Shown piece by piece: positions 35,000-42,656 of a stretch of DNA of 64,000 bases; positions within the stretch are counted from its first letter, which is position 1, and every line of letters begins with the position of its first letter. The DNA comes from Streptomyces sp. NBC_01116 (GTDB taxonomy: Bacteria > Actinomycetota > Actinomycetes > Streptomycetales > Streptomycetaceae). Location: positions 682,001 through 746,000 of the forward strand of contig NZ_CP108644.1 of NCBI RefSeq assembly GCF_041435495.1, read 5' to 3'. Under the pieces are notes generated by a model. That model ran no database searches and was not told where the DNA came from. It saw only the letters and a program-made list of their open reading frames with translations. Both the position numbers and the translations under genes were made by a program.

Positions 35000-36532
35000 C
35001 TAGCGGCCCTCGGTGCGCGGAGGGCCCTCACGGTCCGGAGCGACACCCGCGAGGGCGGTCTCGCGGGGTGTGTCCTCCGTCGCCGGTACGGAGCCCTGGA
35101 CGGCGCCGCTGTGCGCGCTCCACGCCTCCAGGGCGGTGCGGCAGGCGTGGTCCACGTGGCGCAGCCGGGAGAGGTCGAGCTCCACCGGCCGGTCCTTCGG
35201 CAGCGCCTCCAGGGTGTCGAGGATCAGCGGCAGACGCAGGAAGGTGGCGCTGCCGCTGAGGGAGACCGTGGTGCGGTCGTCCTGCTCGTCGATGTCGAGG
35301 CGGACGGCGGAGGTCTCCCAGGCCGTCTTGATCACGGCCAGCCCGATGCCGAGCAGCACGCCCATGAACATGTCCGTGAAGACGATCGCCAGCGCGGTCA
35401 CCACCAGGACCACGGCCTCGCCCCGGTGTTCACGCCAGAGCGGGCGGATGGTCGCGACGGGGATGAGCTTCGCGCCGGCGTGGACGAGGATCCCGGCGAG
35501 AGCGGCCACGGGGATCAGGCCGAGTACGGCGGGGAACAGGGCCGCGAACAGCAGCAGCCACGCTCCGTGCATGATCCTGGAGGCCTTGGTGCACGCACCT
35601 GCCTGCACGTTGGCTGCACTGCGCACGATGACGGCGGTCATGGGCAGTGCGCCGACGAGGCCGCAGATGGTGTTACCCGTTCCCTGGGCGATGAGTTCCT
35701 TGTTGTACTGCGTGCGCGGGCCGTCGTGCATCCGGTCCACGGCGGCGGCGCTGAAGAGGGATTCGGCCGAGGCGATGAGCGTGAAGGCGAGGATGACGCC
35801 CAGGAGGCTGACGTCTGCCAGGAGACCGAAGTCGTCCAGGCCCGTCAGCCGCAGTGAGTCGATCAGCCCCTGGACCTTGATGGGGGCGACGGGCAGGTTG
35901 AACACCGCCACGGCCGCGGTGGCCAGTCCCACGGCCACCAATGGCCCGGGAAGCACCTGCGGCAGGCGTCCGGGAAGCCGCTTCCAGAGGATCAGTACGA
36001 CGATGGTGCCGACGCCGATCGCGGTGGAGGAGATCGCCGCGGGTCCCGTGATCTGCGTGAACAGCTCCGGCAGCCCGGCCAGGTTGTCGAGACCGTTCCC
36101 CGGGGCACTGGCCCCGGCCATGGCGTAGAGCTGGCTGCCGATCAGGACGAGACCGATGCCGGCGAGCATGCCGTGCACGACGGCGGTCGATATGGCGCGG
36201 AACCACCGGCCGAAGCCGATCAGGCCGAGGCCGACCTGGAGGAGACCGGTGGACAGGACGAGGACGCCGAGCGCCGCGACGCCGTGGGTGGTGACCGCTT
36301 CGTACACCAGGACGGTGAGCCCGGCGGCCGGGCCGCTGACCTGGAGCGAGCTGCCCGGCATGGCGCCGGCGATCAGGCCGCCGACGATGCCGGTGACCAG
36401 GCCCAGTTCGGCGGGGACGCCGGAGGCGACCGCGATGCCGACGCACAGGGGAACGGCGACGAGGAACACCACGATCGAGGCGAGGATGTCGCGGGACATG
36501 ACGTCCGGGCGTAACCGGAGTGGAGACGACAT
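35000..36532 (-). CDS. SulP-family anion transporter with STAS-like tail (copy 2, TTA-containing)
   Basis: 510 aa from ATG 36532, AGGAG 12 bases upstream. It aligns along its length with copy 1 (VASGVPAELGLVTGIVGGL, GPAAGLTVLVYEAV, AAAVDRMHDGPRTQYNKEL, LPMTAVIVRSAANVQAG), with a longer C-terminal tail after the short STAS-like domain. Codon 7 is TTA (36512-36514), predicting bldA-dependent translation, unlike copy 1. The carbonic anhydrase gene lies 81 bases upstream on the same strand. Probable function is bicarbonate uptake, expressed late or in development (inference). Confidence 0.9.
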   Translation of the reverse strand: MSSPLRLRPDVMSRDILASIVVFLVAVPLCVGIAVASGVPAELGLVTGIVGGLIAGAMPGSSLQVSGPAAGLTVLVYEAVTTHGVAALGVLVLSTGLLQVGLGLIGFGRWFRAISTAVVHGMLAGIGLVLIGSQLYAMAGASAPGNGLDNLAGLPELFTQITGPAAISSTAIGVGTIVVLILWKRLPGRLPQVLPGPLVAVGLATAAVAVFNLPVAPIKVQGLIDSLRLTGLDDFGLLADVSLLGVILAFTLIASAESLFSAAAVDRMHDGPRTQYNKELIAQGTGNTICGLVGALPMTAVIVRSAANVQAGACTKASRIMHGAWLLLFAALFPAVLGLIPVAALAGILVHAGAKLIPVATIRPLWREHRGEAVVLVVTALAIVFTDMFMGVLLGIGLAVIKTAWETSAVRLDIDEQDDRTTVSLSGSATFLRLPLILDTLEALPKDRPVELDLSRLRHVDHACRTALEAWSAHSGAVQGSVPATEDTPRETALAGVAPDREGPPRTEGR

Positions 36533-36613
36533 GAGAGCTTCAGCTCCTAGGGGAGTGGGGGGAGACAGCAGGTGGCGGCGGGAGCGGCCCGCCTGTTCAC
36601 CCGTGGGTCGCTG

Positions 36614-37213
36614 TCACAGAGAGGAGAAGGTTCCGGTGGTGGGCCGGTGGGCCTGCACGGCGCCGGTGTGGACCTCGTAGTACCAGGCGTGCAGACCGAG
36701 TCGGCCCTCGCGGACGGCCCGGCTCACGCACGGGTAGTCGCGCAACGCGTCCAGTTGCGCCACCGCATGGCGCTGTACGGGCTGTTCGCAGTCGGGGCCG
36801 AACTCGTCGGGGTTCAGTGCACCGCCCGTCGGGGCACATCTGCCGAGCCAGCCGCGTACCGCCGGCAGGGTCCGCAGATCGTCGCCCCTGGCGAGGGCTC
36901 CGACGGCGCCGCAGTGGGAGTGCCCGCAGAGGATGATGTCGGACACCTCCAGCACGCAGACGGCGTACTCGATCGTCGCCATCTCGCTGGTGGGCGCGTC
37001 CGCGTCGTAGGGCGGGACGATGTTTCCCGCCGTGCGCATCTCGAAGAGCTCGCCGGGGCCGGAGTCGGTCAGCAGGGTGGGGACCACCCGGGAGTCGGAG
37101 CAGGTGATGAACATGGTGGAGGGCCGCTGACCGGCCTCGAATTCCTTGAGTTCACGGCCTGCTCCGCCACAGCGGGAAGGGAAGGTGCGGGCATGGTCGA
37201 TGAGTCGTCGCAC
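36614..37213 (-). CDS. Beta-class carbonic anhydrase (copy 2)
   Basis: 199 aa from GTG 37213, chosen because GGAGG precedes it by eight bases and the resulting N-terminus (VRRLIDHARTF) aligns with copy 1 (MQSLVEHARTF); ATG 37228 has no SD. Zinc ligands are C38 with the CSDSR dyad, H98 and C101 (CGHSHCGAVGA). It differs from copy 1 by a Cys-rich middle (GRCAPTGG, GPDCEQPV). The gene lies downstream of a two-component operon and upstream of SulP copy 2, all on the minus strand, so the four form a regulated inorganic-carbon cassette. Confidence 0.92.
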   Translation of the reverse strand: MRRLIDHARTFPSRCGGAGRELKEFEAGQRPSTMFITCSDSRVVPTLLTDSGPGELFEMRTAGNIVPPYDADAPTSEMATIEYAVCVLEVSDIILCGHSHCGAVGALARGDDLRTLPAVRGWLGRCAPTGGALNPDEFGPDCEQPVQRHAVAQLDALRDYPCVSRAVREGRLGLHAWYYEVHTGAVQAHRPTTGTFSSL

Positions 37214-37490
37214 AGGAGTGTCCTCCATACGGAAGTGGCGTGGGGCTCTTCACGCGGGGCGGGCTCTCACCCCGCCCACGTCCGGGCTTGCGTGGCACAC
37301 GGGTGGCCCGGGTGCCACGTGGGTCAGGTGCGGGTGCTCGCGTCGCAGGGCAGGCGGGGGGTTCGCCTCCGTGTCTGCTGGTCCGGTGTGGCGGCGGCGC
37401 CCTGGTCCCGGGCGGGGCCGCGGCGACCGTCTGCGCCGCTCACGGGCCTCGCGTCACCGATGACCCGTAAGGAGGATTCTCGGGGCGGGC

Positions 37491-37523
37491 GATGAGGTGG
37501 CGGTGAGACGGCGGTGAGACTGT
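37491..37523. repeat. Three tandem 11-bp direct repeats, candidate response-regulator site
   Basis: GATGAGGTGGC, GGTGAGACGGC and GGTGAGACTGT follow each other without gaps, one helical turn apart, the arrangement bound by OmpR/PhoB-type regulators. The site lies in the 367-bp interval 37214-37580 between the response-regulator stop and the carbonic anhydrase start, about 280 bases upstream of the latter. The remainder of the interval shows no gene; the carbonic anhydrase promoter is not resolved. Confidence 0.5.
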
Positions 37524-37580
37524 TCTCATCGGGTACGGCGGTGTGCGGGCGCCGCGTTCCTGTGCCGCCCGCCCCGGTCG

Positions 37581-38243
37581 TCAGGCCCGGAGCCGGTAGC
37601 CGACGCCCCGCACGGTCTGGACCCGGTCGGCGCCGATCTTGCGCCGCAGATAGCGGATGTAGACGTCGACGATGTTCGAACCGGGGTCGTAGTCGAACCC
37701 CCATACCTGGCTCAGCAGTTGCTCCCGGGACAGCACCCGGTCGGGATTGCGCATGAGGATCTCGGCGAGGGCGAACTCACGGGCGGACAGGTCGGAGACG
37801 CGCTCGCCCACCTGGGCCCGGCGGGTGCGCAGGTCGAGGATCAGATCGCCCACCCGCAGCAGAAAGTTCTCCGGCGGCTCCTCACGCCGCAGGCGCAGCC
37901 GTACGCGGGCCAGTAACTCGTCGAACGCGAAGGGTTTGACCATGTAGTCGTCGGCGCCGCTCTCCAGCCCGGCCACGATGTCGCTCACGCTGTCGCGCGC
38001 GGTGAGGATGACGACGGGCAGGGCGATCCGGGCCTTCCGCAGCTTGCGCAGCACCGTCAGCCCGTCGTCGCCGGGCAGGCCGAGGTCGAGGATCAGGAGG
38101 TCGAAGTCCCGGCCGCGGGCGTGTTCGTAGGCGGAGACGCCGTCGCCGACGACCCGGGTGACGTACCCGCTACGGCGCAGGCCTTTTTCGACGAAGGCCG
38201 CGATTCTTTCCTCGTCCTCGGCTATCAGGATCCTGCTCACCAT
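37581..38243 (-). CDS. OmpR/PhoB-family response regulator (TTA-containing)
   Basis: 220 aa from ATG 38243, with AAGGAA just upstream; the start overlaps the kinase gene end by 74 bases. The receiver has D10-E11, phospho-acceptor D53 (LILDLGLPG), T81 and K103 (YMVKPFAFDEL). The C-terminal winged-helix ends VQTVRGVGYRLRA with SNIVDVYIRYLRRKI as the recognition region. Leu110 is TTA (37914-37916). It should be phosphorylated by the overlapping kinase; the tandem repeats at 37491 and the divergent region at 40218-40548 are plausible targets. Confidence 0.94.
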   Translation of the reverse strand: MVSRILIAEDEERIAAFVEKGLRRSGYVTRVVGDGVSAYEHARGRDFDLLILDLGLPGDDGLTVLRKLRKARIALPVVILTARDSVSDIVAGLESGADDYMVKPFAFDELLARVRLRLRREEPPENFLLRVGDLILDLRTRRAQVGERVSDLSAREFALAEILMRNPDRVLSREQLLSQVWGFDYDPGSNIVDVYIRYLRRKIGADRVQTVRGVGYRLRA

Positions 38244-39669
38244 AGGTTCCTTCGGTCGTGGGGTGCAGTGCGGGAAGGTCGATGACGAATCTCGCGCCGC
38301 CCCCGGGGGCCTCCTCGACGTGGGCGACACCGTCGTGCGCCTGGGCGATCTCGCGGACCAGCGCGAGCCCGAGTCCGATGCCGGGAGCGGCCCGGCCGGG
38401 AACCGCGGTGCCTCCCTGGTAGAAGCACTGGAAGATCCGTTCGCGGTCCTCCGGGGCCACGCCGGGCCCGGTGTCCGCCACCCACAGCAGGGCCCGGCCG
38501 CGCCACAGGCGTGATCCGATCTCGATGGCGTCCCCTTCTCCGGTGTGGCCGACCGCGTTGGCGGCGAGCTGCATCAGGGCCTGGGTGACCCGCTGTTCGT
38601 CCAGGTGCACGCTGACGTCGGCGACCTCGGCCACCGTCCAGCGTCTGCGCCCCAGCGCCTGGGCCTTGGCGGCCGTGTCGACCACCAGGTCGGTCAGACT
38701 GGCCTGGCCGAGAGTGAGGAAGTCGGGGCGCTCGGCCCGGGCGAGGAGCAGCAGGTCCTCCACGATCCGTCGCATCCGGTCGAGTTCGTCGAAGAGCAGG
38801 GCTCTGGTCTGACCGTGCCGACTGTCGGGGTCCTCGTCCATCAGCTCCAGATGTCCGCGCAGGACCGTGATGGGGGTCCGCAGTTCGTGGGCCACCTCGT
38901 CCAGGAACTGGCGTTGCGCGGTGAAGGCGCCCGACAGGCGGTCGAGCATGTGGTTGAACGTCTCGGCGAGTTCCGCCACGTCGTCGTTGCCCCGCACCGG
39001 CAGCCGCTGGGTCAGGTCCGTCTCGCTGATCCGCTCGGCCGTCTGCCTGACCAGCCGGATCGGAGCCAGCACCCGGCCCGCGACCAGCCAGCTCGCCAGT
39101 CCCGCGACCACCAGGGCAAAGCTGCCCGAGGCCAGCAGCAGGCGCGCCATGTGGCGTTCCTGCCGCAGCTCGTGGTCCCGGAACGTCACCAGGACGAGCC
39201 GGGTGTCGTTGTGGTCGCCCGCCATCTGTACCGGGACGACACCGTAGCGGACCTCGCCGGCCGGGGAGTCCAGCGTACGGATACGGGTGTCGGCCGTCCG
39301 CGCCATCAGGGCCACGACCTCCGGGTCACGGTCCAGGCGGGCCGGGACCATGCCGGGGCTGCGTCGGTCGGCCCGTCCGTTCACGACGCTGAAGAAGGTG
39401 GCGTTGTGTTCGGGCCGGTGGACCGCCATGAACGCCGTCAGCAGCGAGGCGCCGGTGGTGAAGCGCTCACCGGTGTACGGGTCGCGCGAGGTGCGGGCGA
39501 ACGCGCGTAGCTTGTCGGCCTCGGTCAGCAGTTGCGCGTCGATCTGCCGGTCCAGCTCGGCCTGCCAGACGATGGTGATCCCGAAGGTGGGCACGGCCAG
39601 GGCAGCGCTGAGAAGCATGAGCATCCAGCCGACGATCCGGGACCGGGCGCTGGTAGAGCGCCTGAGCAT
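38170..39669 (-). CDS. Membrane sensor histidine kinase
   Basis: 499 aa. ATG 39669 shares its A with the stop of the preceding gene (TGATG), with GGGACGA upstream; GTG 39681 is a less likely alternative. Two transmembrane helices (about 12-34 and 177-198) enclose a ~140-residue extracytoplasmic sensor domain. HAMP follows, then HisKA with VAHELRTP (H261) and the ATPase domain with N-box LAANAVGHT, DTGPGVAPEDRERIF and GIGLGLALVREI. The sensor domain resembles no ligand family I can name. It partners the response regulator, with an acidic membrane protein encoded first in the operon. Confidence 0.93.
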   Translation of the reverse strand: MLRRSTSARSRIVGWMLMLLSAALAVPTFGITIVWQAELDRQIDAQLLTEADKLRAFARTSRDPYTGERFTTGASLLTAFMAVHRPEHNATFFSVVNGRADRRSPGMVPARLDRDPEVVALMARTADTRIRTLDSPAGEVRYGVVPVQMAGDHNDTRLVLVTFRDHELRQERHMARLLLASGSFALVVAGLASWLVAGRVLAPIRLVRQTAERISETDLTQRLPVRGNDDVAELAETFNHMLDRLSGAFTAQRQFLDEVAHELRTPITVLRGHLELMDEDPDSRHGQTRALLFDELDRMRRIVEDLLLLARAERPDFLTLGQASLTDLVVDTAAKAQALGRRRWTVAEVADVSVHLDEQRVTQALMQLAANAVGHTGEGDAIEIGSRLWRGRALLWVADTGPGVAPEDRERIFQCFYQGGTAVPGRAAPGIGLGLALVREIAQAHDGVAHVEEAPGGGARFVIDLPALHPTTEGTYGEQDPDSRGRGKNRGLRRKRPAP

Positions 39670-40217
39670 CAGTCGTCCCACTCGTCGTCCGTATCCCCCC
39701 GATTGCTGCCGGTTGACGCTTCCTCGTCCTCGTCATCACTCTCGTCCTCTTCGTCCTCCGCTTCGTCCGCATCGCCCAAGCCGCCCAGGTCGCCCACGCC
39801 ACCCCTGGGAACACGTGAGGCCTTCTCGTCGTCACTGGTGGTCCGTGCCACCCCTTCAGCGCCGCCGGCGCCGGGGACGTTACGGGAGCCGGTGCCCTTG
39901 TCGTCGGATTCGGGCGGCGGCGGGGGTGACACGGCACGGCCGCCCGGGCAGGTGCCGGACGGAACGGGCGAGGCGGGGGAAGGTGTCGGTGTCACGGCGG
40001 GACGGCCGGGGTCGGGCGGGACGGTGGCCGAAGGCGTCGGTCCGTGCAGGAAGGGCACGACGACGACGGGCCCCATGGAGGGTGGCACATTCTGCCCGGG
40101 CCATATCCATACAACCAGTAACACCAGTGTCCCTGCTCCACATCCTGCCAGTACCGACCCCACCCCACGCCACAGCATCGGACCAGTCTGCCTTCGCGGG
40201 GTCACGGGCACCGACAT
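39669..40217 (-). CDS. Membrane-anchored protein with highly acidic C-terminal tail, kinase operon leader
   Basis: 182 aa from ATG 40217. A short basic N-terminus (TPRRQTG) precedes one transmembrane helix (about 18-38, ending VVWIWPG). The extracytoplasmic part is Pro/Val-rich, has one Cys pair candidate (TCPGG), and ends in ~40 residues dominated by Asp and Glu (for example EAEDEEDESDDEDEE). Leu33 is TTA (40119-40121). It is translationally coupled to the sensor kinase. An acidic extracytoplasmic tail could bind cations and hand a metal or pH signal to the kinase, analogous in position to CseA-type accessory proteins; that is inference. Start is uncertain as no SD is evident. Confidence 0.68.
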   Translation of the reverse strand: MSVPVTPRRQTGPMLWRGVGSVLAGCGAGTLVLLVVWIWPGQNVPPSMGPVVVVPFLHGPTPSATVPPDPGRPAVTPTPSPASPVPSGTCPGGRAVSPPPPPESDDKGTGSRNVPGAGGAEGVARTTSDDEKASRVPRGGVGDLGGLGDADEAEDEEDESDDEDEEASTGSNRGDTDDEWDD

Positions 40218-40438
40218 GAGGAGAGCATTCTCATCTTCGGAACCCGCCGCCGTGTCCGGCACCGCGCCGGCGACCCCCGAGCACGCCGGTCCACCCGCTT
40301 CCATCAGGGGCTCCGCGGACGACGCGGCCGGGTGCGCGAGCCGCGCCCCGGGCCGGCGCCGACGCGTATCCCGTGCAACGGAATCACGCCAAACCGGTCC
40401 CGCCGGGGCTGCTTCCCATAGTTCGACATTGCTGTTCA

Positions 40439-40468
40439 TTGACAGTTGCTCAACCACCCTTTTACATT
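40439..40468 (+). promoter_or_regulatory. Strong promoter of the KxGCIS-repeat RiPP cluster
   Basis: Consensus -35 TTGACA (40439-40444) and -10 TACATT (40463-40468) with an 18-bp spacer, giving a ~74-nt leader to the peptide ATG at 40549. It lies in the 331-bp divergent interval 40218-40548 shared with the TCS operon. A weaker minus-strand candidate (TTGGCG/GATACG, 16 bp apart, near 40365-40400) could serve the other direction. Confidence 0.65.
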
Positions 40469-40548
40469 CAGCGGGCAGGTCGAGGAGAAATCCATTCACC
40501 GTCGGCCCGCCTCAGGGAGTACCTTCCGCACTATCACCGGAGGACCTC

Positions 40549-40704
40549 ATGGAACACCTGATCAAGAAGATGGCCCAGGACAACGTCTGGCAGAATTGGC
40601 TCGCTGCCAACTCGGCCCAGCAGGCCGCGAAGAACGGCTGTATCAGCGCCACTCCGAAGAACGGCTGCATCAGCGCCGCGCCGAAGGCCGGCTGTATCTC
40701 CTGA
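40549..40704 (+). CDS. Candidate RiPP precursor with three KxGCIS core repeats, 51 aa
   Basis: ATG 40549 follows GGAGG by five bases. Residues 1-27 are a helical leader (EHLIKKMAQDNVWQNWLAANS contains Trp at 14 and 17). The C-terminus is three nine-residue repeats: KNGCISATP (28-36), KNGCISAAP (37-45) and KAGCIS (46-51), each with one Lys, Cys and Ser. Repeated short cores behind one leader are typical of multi-core RiPP precursors. It is the first gene after a strong promoter and is followed by an adenylate-forming enzyme, a GRDP-like protein and an exporter. No known RiPP class matches this set. Coding is supported by promoter, SD and repeated codon pattern. Confidence 0.78.
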   Translation: MEHLIKKMAQDNVWQNWLAANSAQQAAKNGCISATPKNGCISAAPKAGCIS

Positions 40705-40836
40705 TCGGCCGCAGGGGCGCCCGGGATCAGCTATGCAAGAGCCTCCTCCCCCACCGCAGCTCGTTCCCGGGCGGCCCGACTCCGTCTCCCTCATGACCGA
40801 GGTCACTTCGGTTATGCGAAACATGAGAAGGAATTA

Positions 40837-42078
40837 ATGAAGGGCCAGCCGACCAGCGATGTCATCGAGCGTATTCGCGACATACCCATCTATCAGGAGT
40901 CCCTGGCGAAGGGCCACTTCCCCCTGCTCGACAAGCCGGAGATCGCTCGCGGGTTCCCCGACAACTGGATGACACCCCGGCTGGCGGCGGCGCTGGAGAC
41001 CGGCGAGGCGGAGTTCGTGCTGTCCACCGGCACCAACCACGCCCGGATGCAGATCATCCGGCCTCCGTACTTCCTGCTCCACTCGTACTACGAGTTGTGG
41101 CGGAACCACCCGGACATCGGCGGGACCTGGGAGTCGGGCTGCCGCCGCGTCTCCCTGACCACGGTGCTCGCCACGGAACACGTGGCGCGGGTCAACGCCG
41201 CCCGACGGGGCGTGGAGCACAAGGGCATACCCATCCTGGCCGACCGCTGGCTCGACGAGCGCACCTGCTACCTCAACCTGCGGCTGGATCCGGCGCAGTG
41301 GGTCCGCAAGGACGTGCTGCGGATGCTCCGCGAGATCGACCTGGCACGGAGCACACACCCACAGGGGCGGTACCACCTCGACTGTTCCGCCTACCACTTG
41401 GCGCACCTGGTGCGAAAGGCGGAGGCCTGGGGCCTGCTGGGCGCGTTCCCCGCGCCGGCCAGCATCATCCACGCCTACGAGTACACCCCGGTGAACGTGA
41501 GGCGGTTCCTGCACCGGCGCTTCGCCTGCCCGGTCATCGACCTCTTCGGCAGTACGGAGTTGGGCTACCTCTACTACAGCGACCGGGAGGGCCGGTACTG
41601 GCCTCACCTGGCCGGGATGAGCGTCGAGCTCCTGCCGGTGGCGCCCGGAAGCATGATCCACCAGCTCATCGTCACCAGTGTGCGCAATCCCTACATGCCG
41701 CTCGTCCGCTATCGGTCGGGCGATTGTGTGCGCACCCTGGACGGCTCGCCCGACCCCGCCGCGATCACCCAGTTCTGCGGCCGCCAGAAGGAATTGCTGA
41801 GCACACCGAACGGCCCGGTCGCCCAGGGCGACCTCGACCGGCATATCGCGGACGCTTCCCCCCGGATCTTCCTGCACCAACTGCGCCTCCAAGGCGACGC
41901 CGCCGCCACCCTGTTGTACACGACGTTCACCGACGAACCCCTGGGAGCCGCGGAGGTAACCGCGTTGCGGCAGGGCATCGGCGAACTGACCGGACGGAAC
42001 TGCCGGATCGAGCACCGCACCCATATCCCCATCGGCCGATCCGGCAAGTACTCCTGGCTCGCCGTGGACGGCGCCTGA
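40837..42078 (+). CDS. PaaK-like adenylate-forming (ANL) enzyme of the RiPP cluster
   Basis: 413 aa from ATG 40837, AAGGA five bases upstream. ANL motifs are visible: phosphate loop STGTNHARM (63-71), the A5-type IDLFGSTELGYLYY (235-247 region), A7-type VRYRSGDCVR (290-299), and GRQKELLS (315-322); the small C-terminal domain follows and ends with SGKYSWL. It resembles phenylacetate-CoA ligase-like acyl-AMP synthetases, shortened at the N-terminus. The C-terminal lysine (K-Y-S-W-L) is where the A10 catalytic Lys would be. It probably activates a carboxylic acid, either to acylate the peptide (Lys or Cys of each repeat) or to activate a peptide carboxylate. Which one is inference. Confidence 0.78.
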   Translation: MKGQPTSDVIERIRDIPIYQESLAKGHFPLLDKPEIARGFPDNWMTPRLAAALETGEAEFVLSTGTNHARMQIIRPPYFLLHSYYELWRNHPDIGGTWESGCRRVSLTTVLATEHVARVNAARRGVEHKGIPILADRWLDERTCYLNLRLDPAQWVRKDVLRMLREIDLARSTHPQGRYHLDCSAYHLAHLVRKAEAWGLLGAFPAPASIIHAYEYTPVNVRRFLHRRFACPVIDLFGSTELGYLYYSDREGRYWPHLAGMSVELLPVAPGSMIHQLIVTSVRNPYMPLVRYRSGDCVRTLDGSPDPAAITQFCGRQKELLSTPNGPVAQGDLDRHIADASPRIFLHQLRLQGDAAATLLYTTFTDEPLGAAEVTALRQGIGELTGRNCRIEHRTHIPIGRSGKYSWLAVDGA

Positions 42079-42120
42079 CGCACCACCGTCCCCGCCCTCC
42101 CCCTCAGAAATCGGAGTGCC

Positions 42121-42636
42121 ATGACCAGCGGACAGACACGCTCCGCCGACGACCTGAAGCGCCTCCTCGGGGACGCGCTGCACACCGAGGTGTCGCGGTA
42201 CTTCTGCGAAAAGGCCCCGGACACGCCCCAGGAATTCGTGGAGCGTCAGGTCACGGAATGCCTGCGGTACCTCTACCTCGTCTCCCGGTACCCGGACCGG
42301 CTCAGCGGGCTCTTCCTGCCCGTCGAACAGGACATCGACGAGATATGGCACTACCTCATCCTGCAGACCCGCGAATACCGCGTGCTGTGCGAGGAGCGAC
42401 TTCCCGGGCGGTTCTTCATCAACCACCGCAGTATCGCCTACGAGGACTACCAGGAGGAGCCGGGGCGCGAGCAGGCGCTGGAAGAGGCATTGCGCTGGAT
42501 TCCTCTGTACTGCCGGGAATTCGGGCCGTTCGACGAAGGCGCACTGCCGCACTGGACCATGGTGCGTTTCCTCCATGAGCAGATGGGCATTTCCCTCACG
42601 GACATCGCGGATCTGAAACCGATGGCCGCTGCCTGA
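42121..42636 (+). CDS. GRDP-like protein with D-x-D-E-x-W-H motif, RiPP-cluster accessory
   Basis: 171 aa from ATG 42121, GGAG four bases upstream, 42 bases after the adenylate-forming gene. A helical protein with FLPVEQDIDEIWHYLILQTR: D71-I-D-E-x-W76-H77 followed by Y86 and C90 matches the pattern of GRDP (glycine-rich domain-containing protein-like) modules, in which P-x-x-D-V-D-x-x-W-H is the core. The rest (RFFINHRSIAYEDY, LRWIPLYCREFG) has several aromatic and charged residues but no known catalytic site. It may bind the precursor or help transfer the activated acid. Unknown function. Confidence 0.68.
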   Translation: MTSGQTRSADDLKRLLGDALHTEVSRYFCEKAPDTPQEFVERQVTECLRYLYLVSRYPDRLSGLFLPVEQDIDEIWHYLILQTREYRVLCEERLPGRFFINHRSIAYEDYQEEPGREQALEEALRWIPLYCREFGPFDEGALPHWTMVRFLHEQMGISLTDIADLKPMAAA

Positions 42637-42656
42637 GCAGAACCCCCTTCGCCCGT

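Noticed and set aside
40446..40796. 116-codon frame overlapping the KxGCIS peptide gene
   Set aside because: It lacks an SD, begins within the promoter and is out of phase with the repeat-bearing frame that has a good SD.
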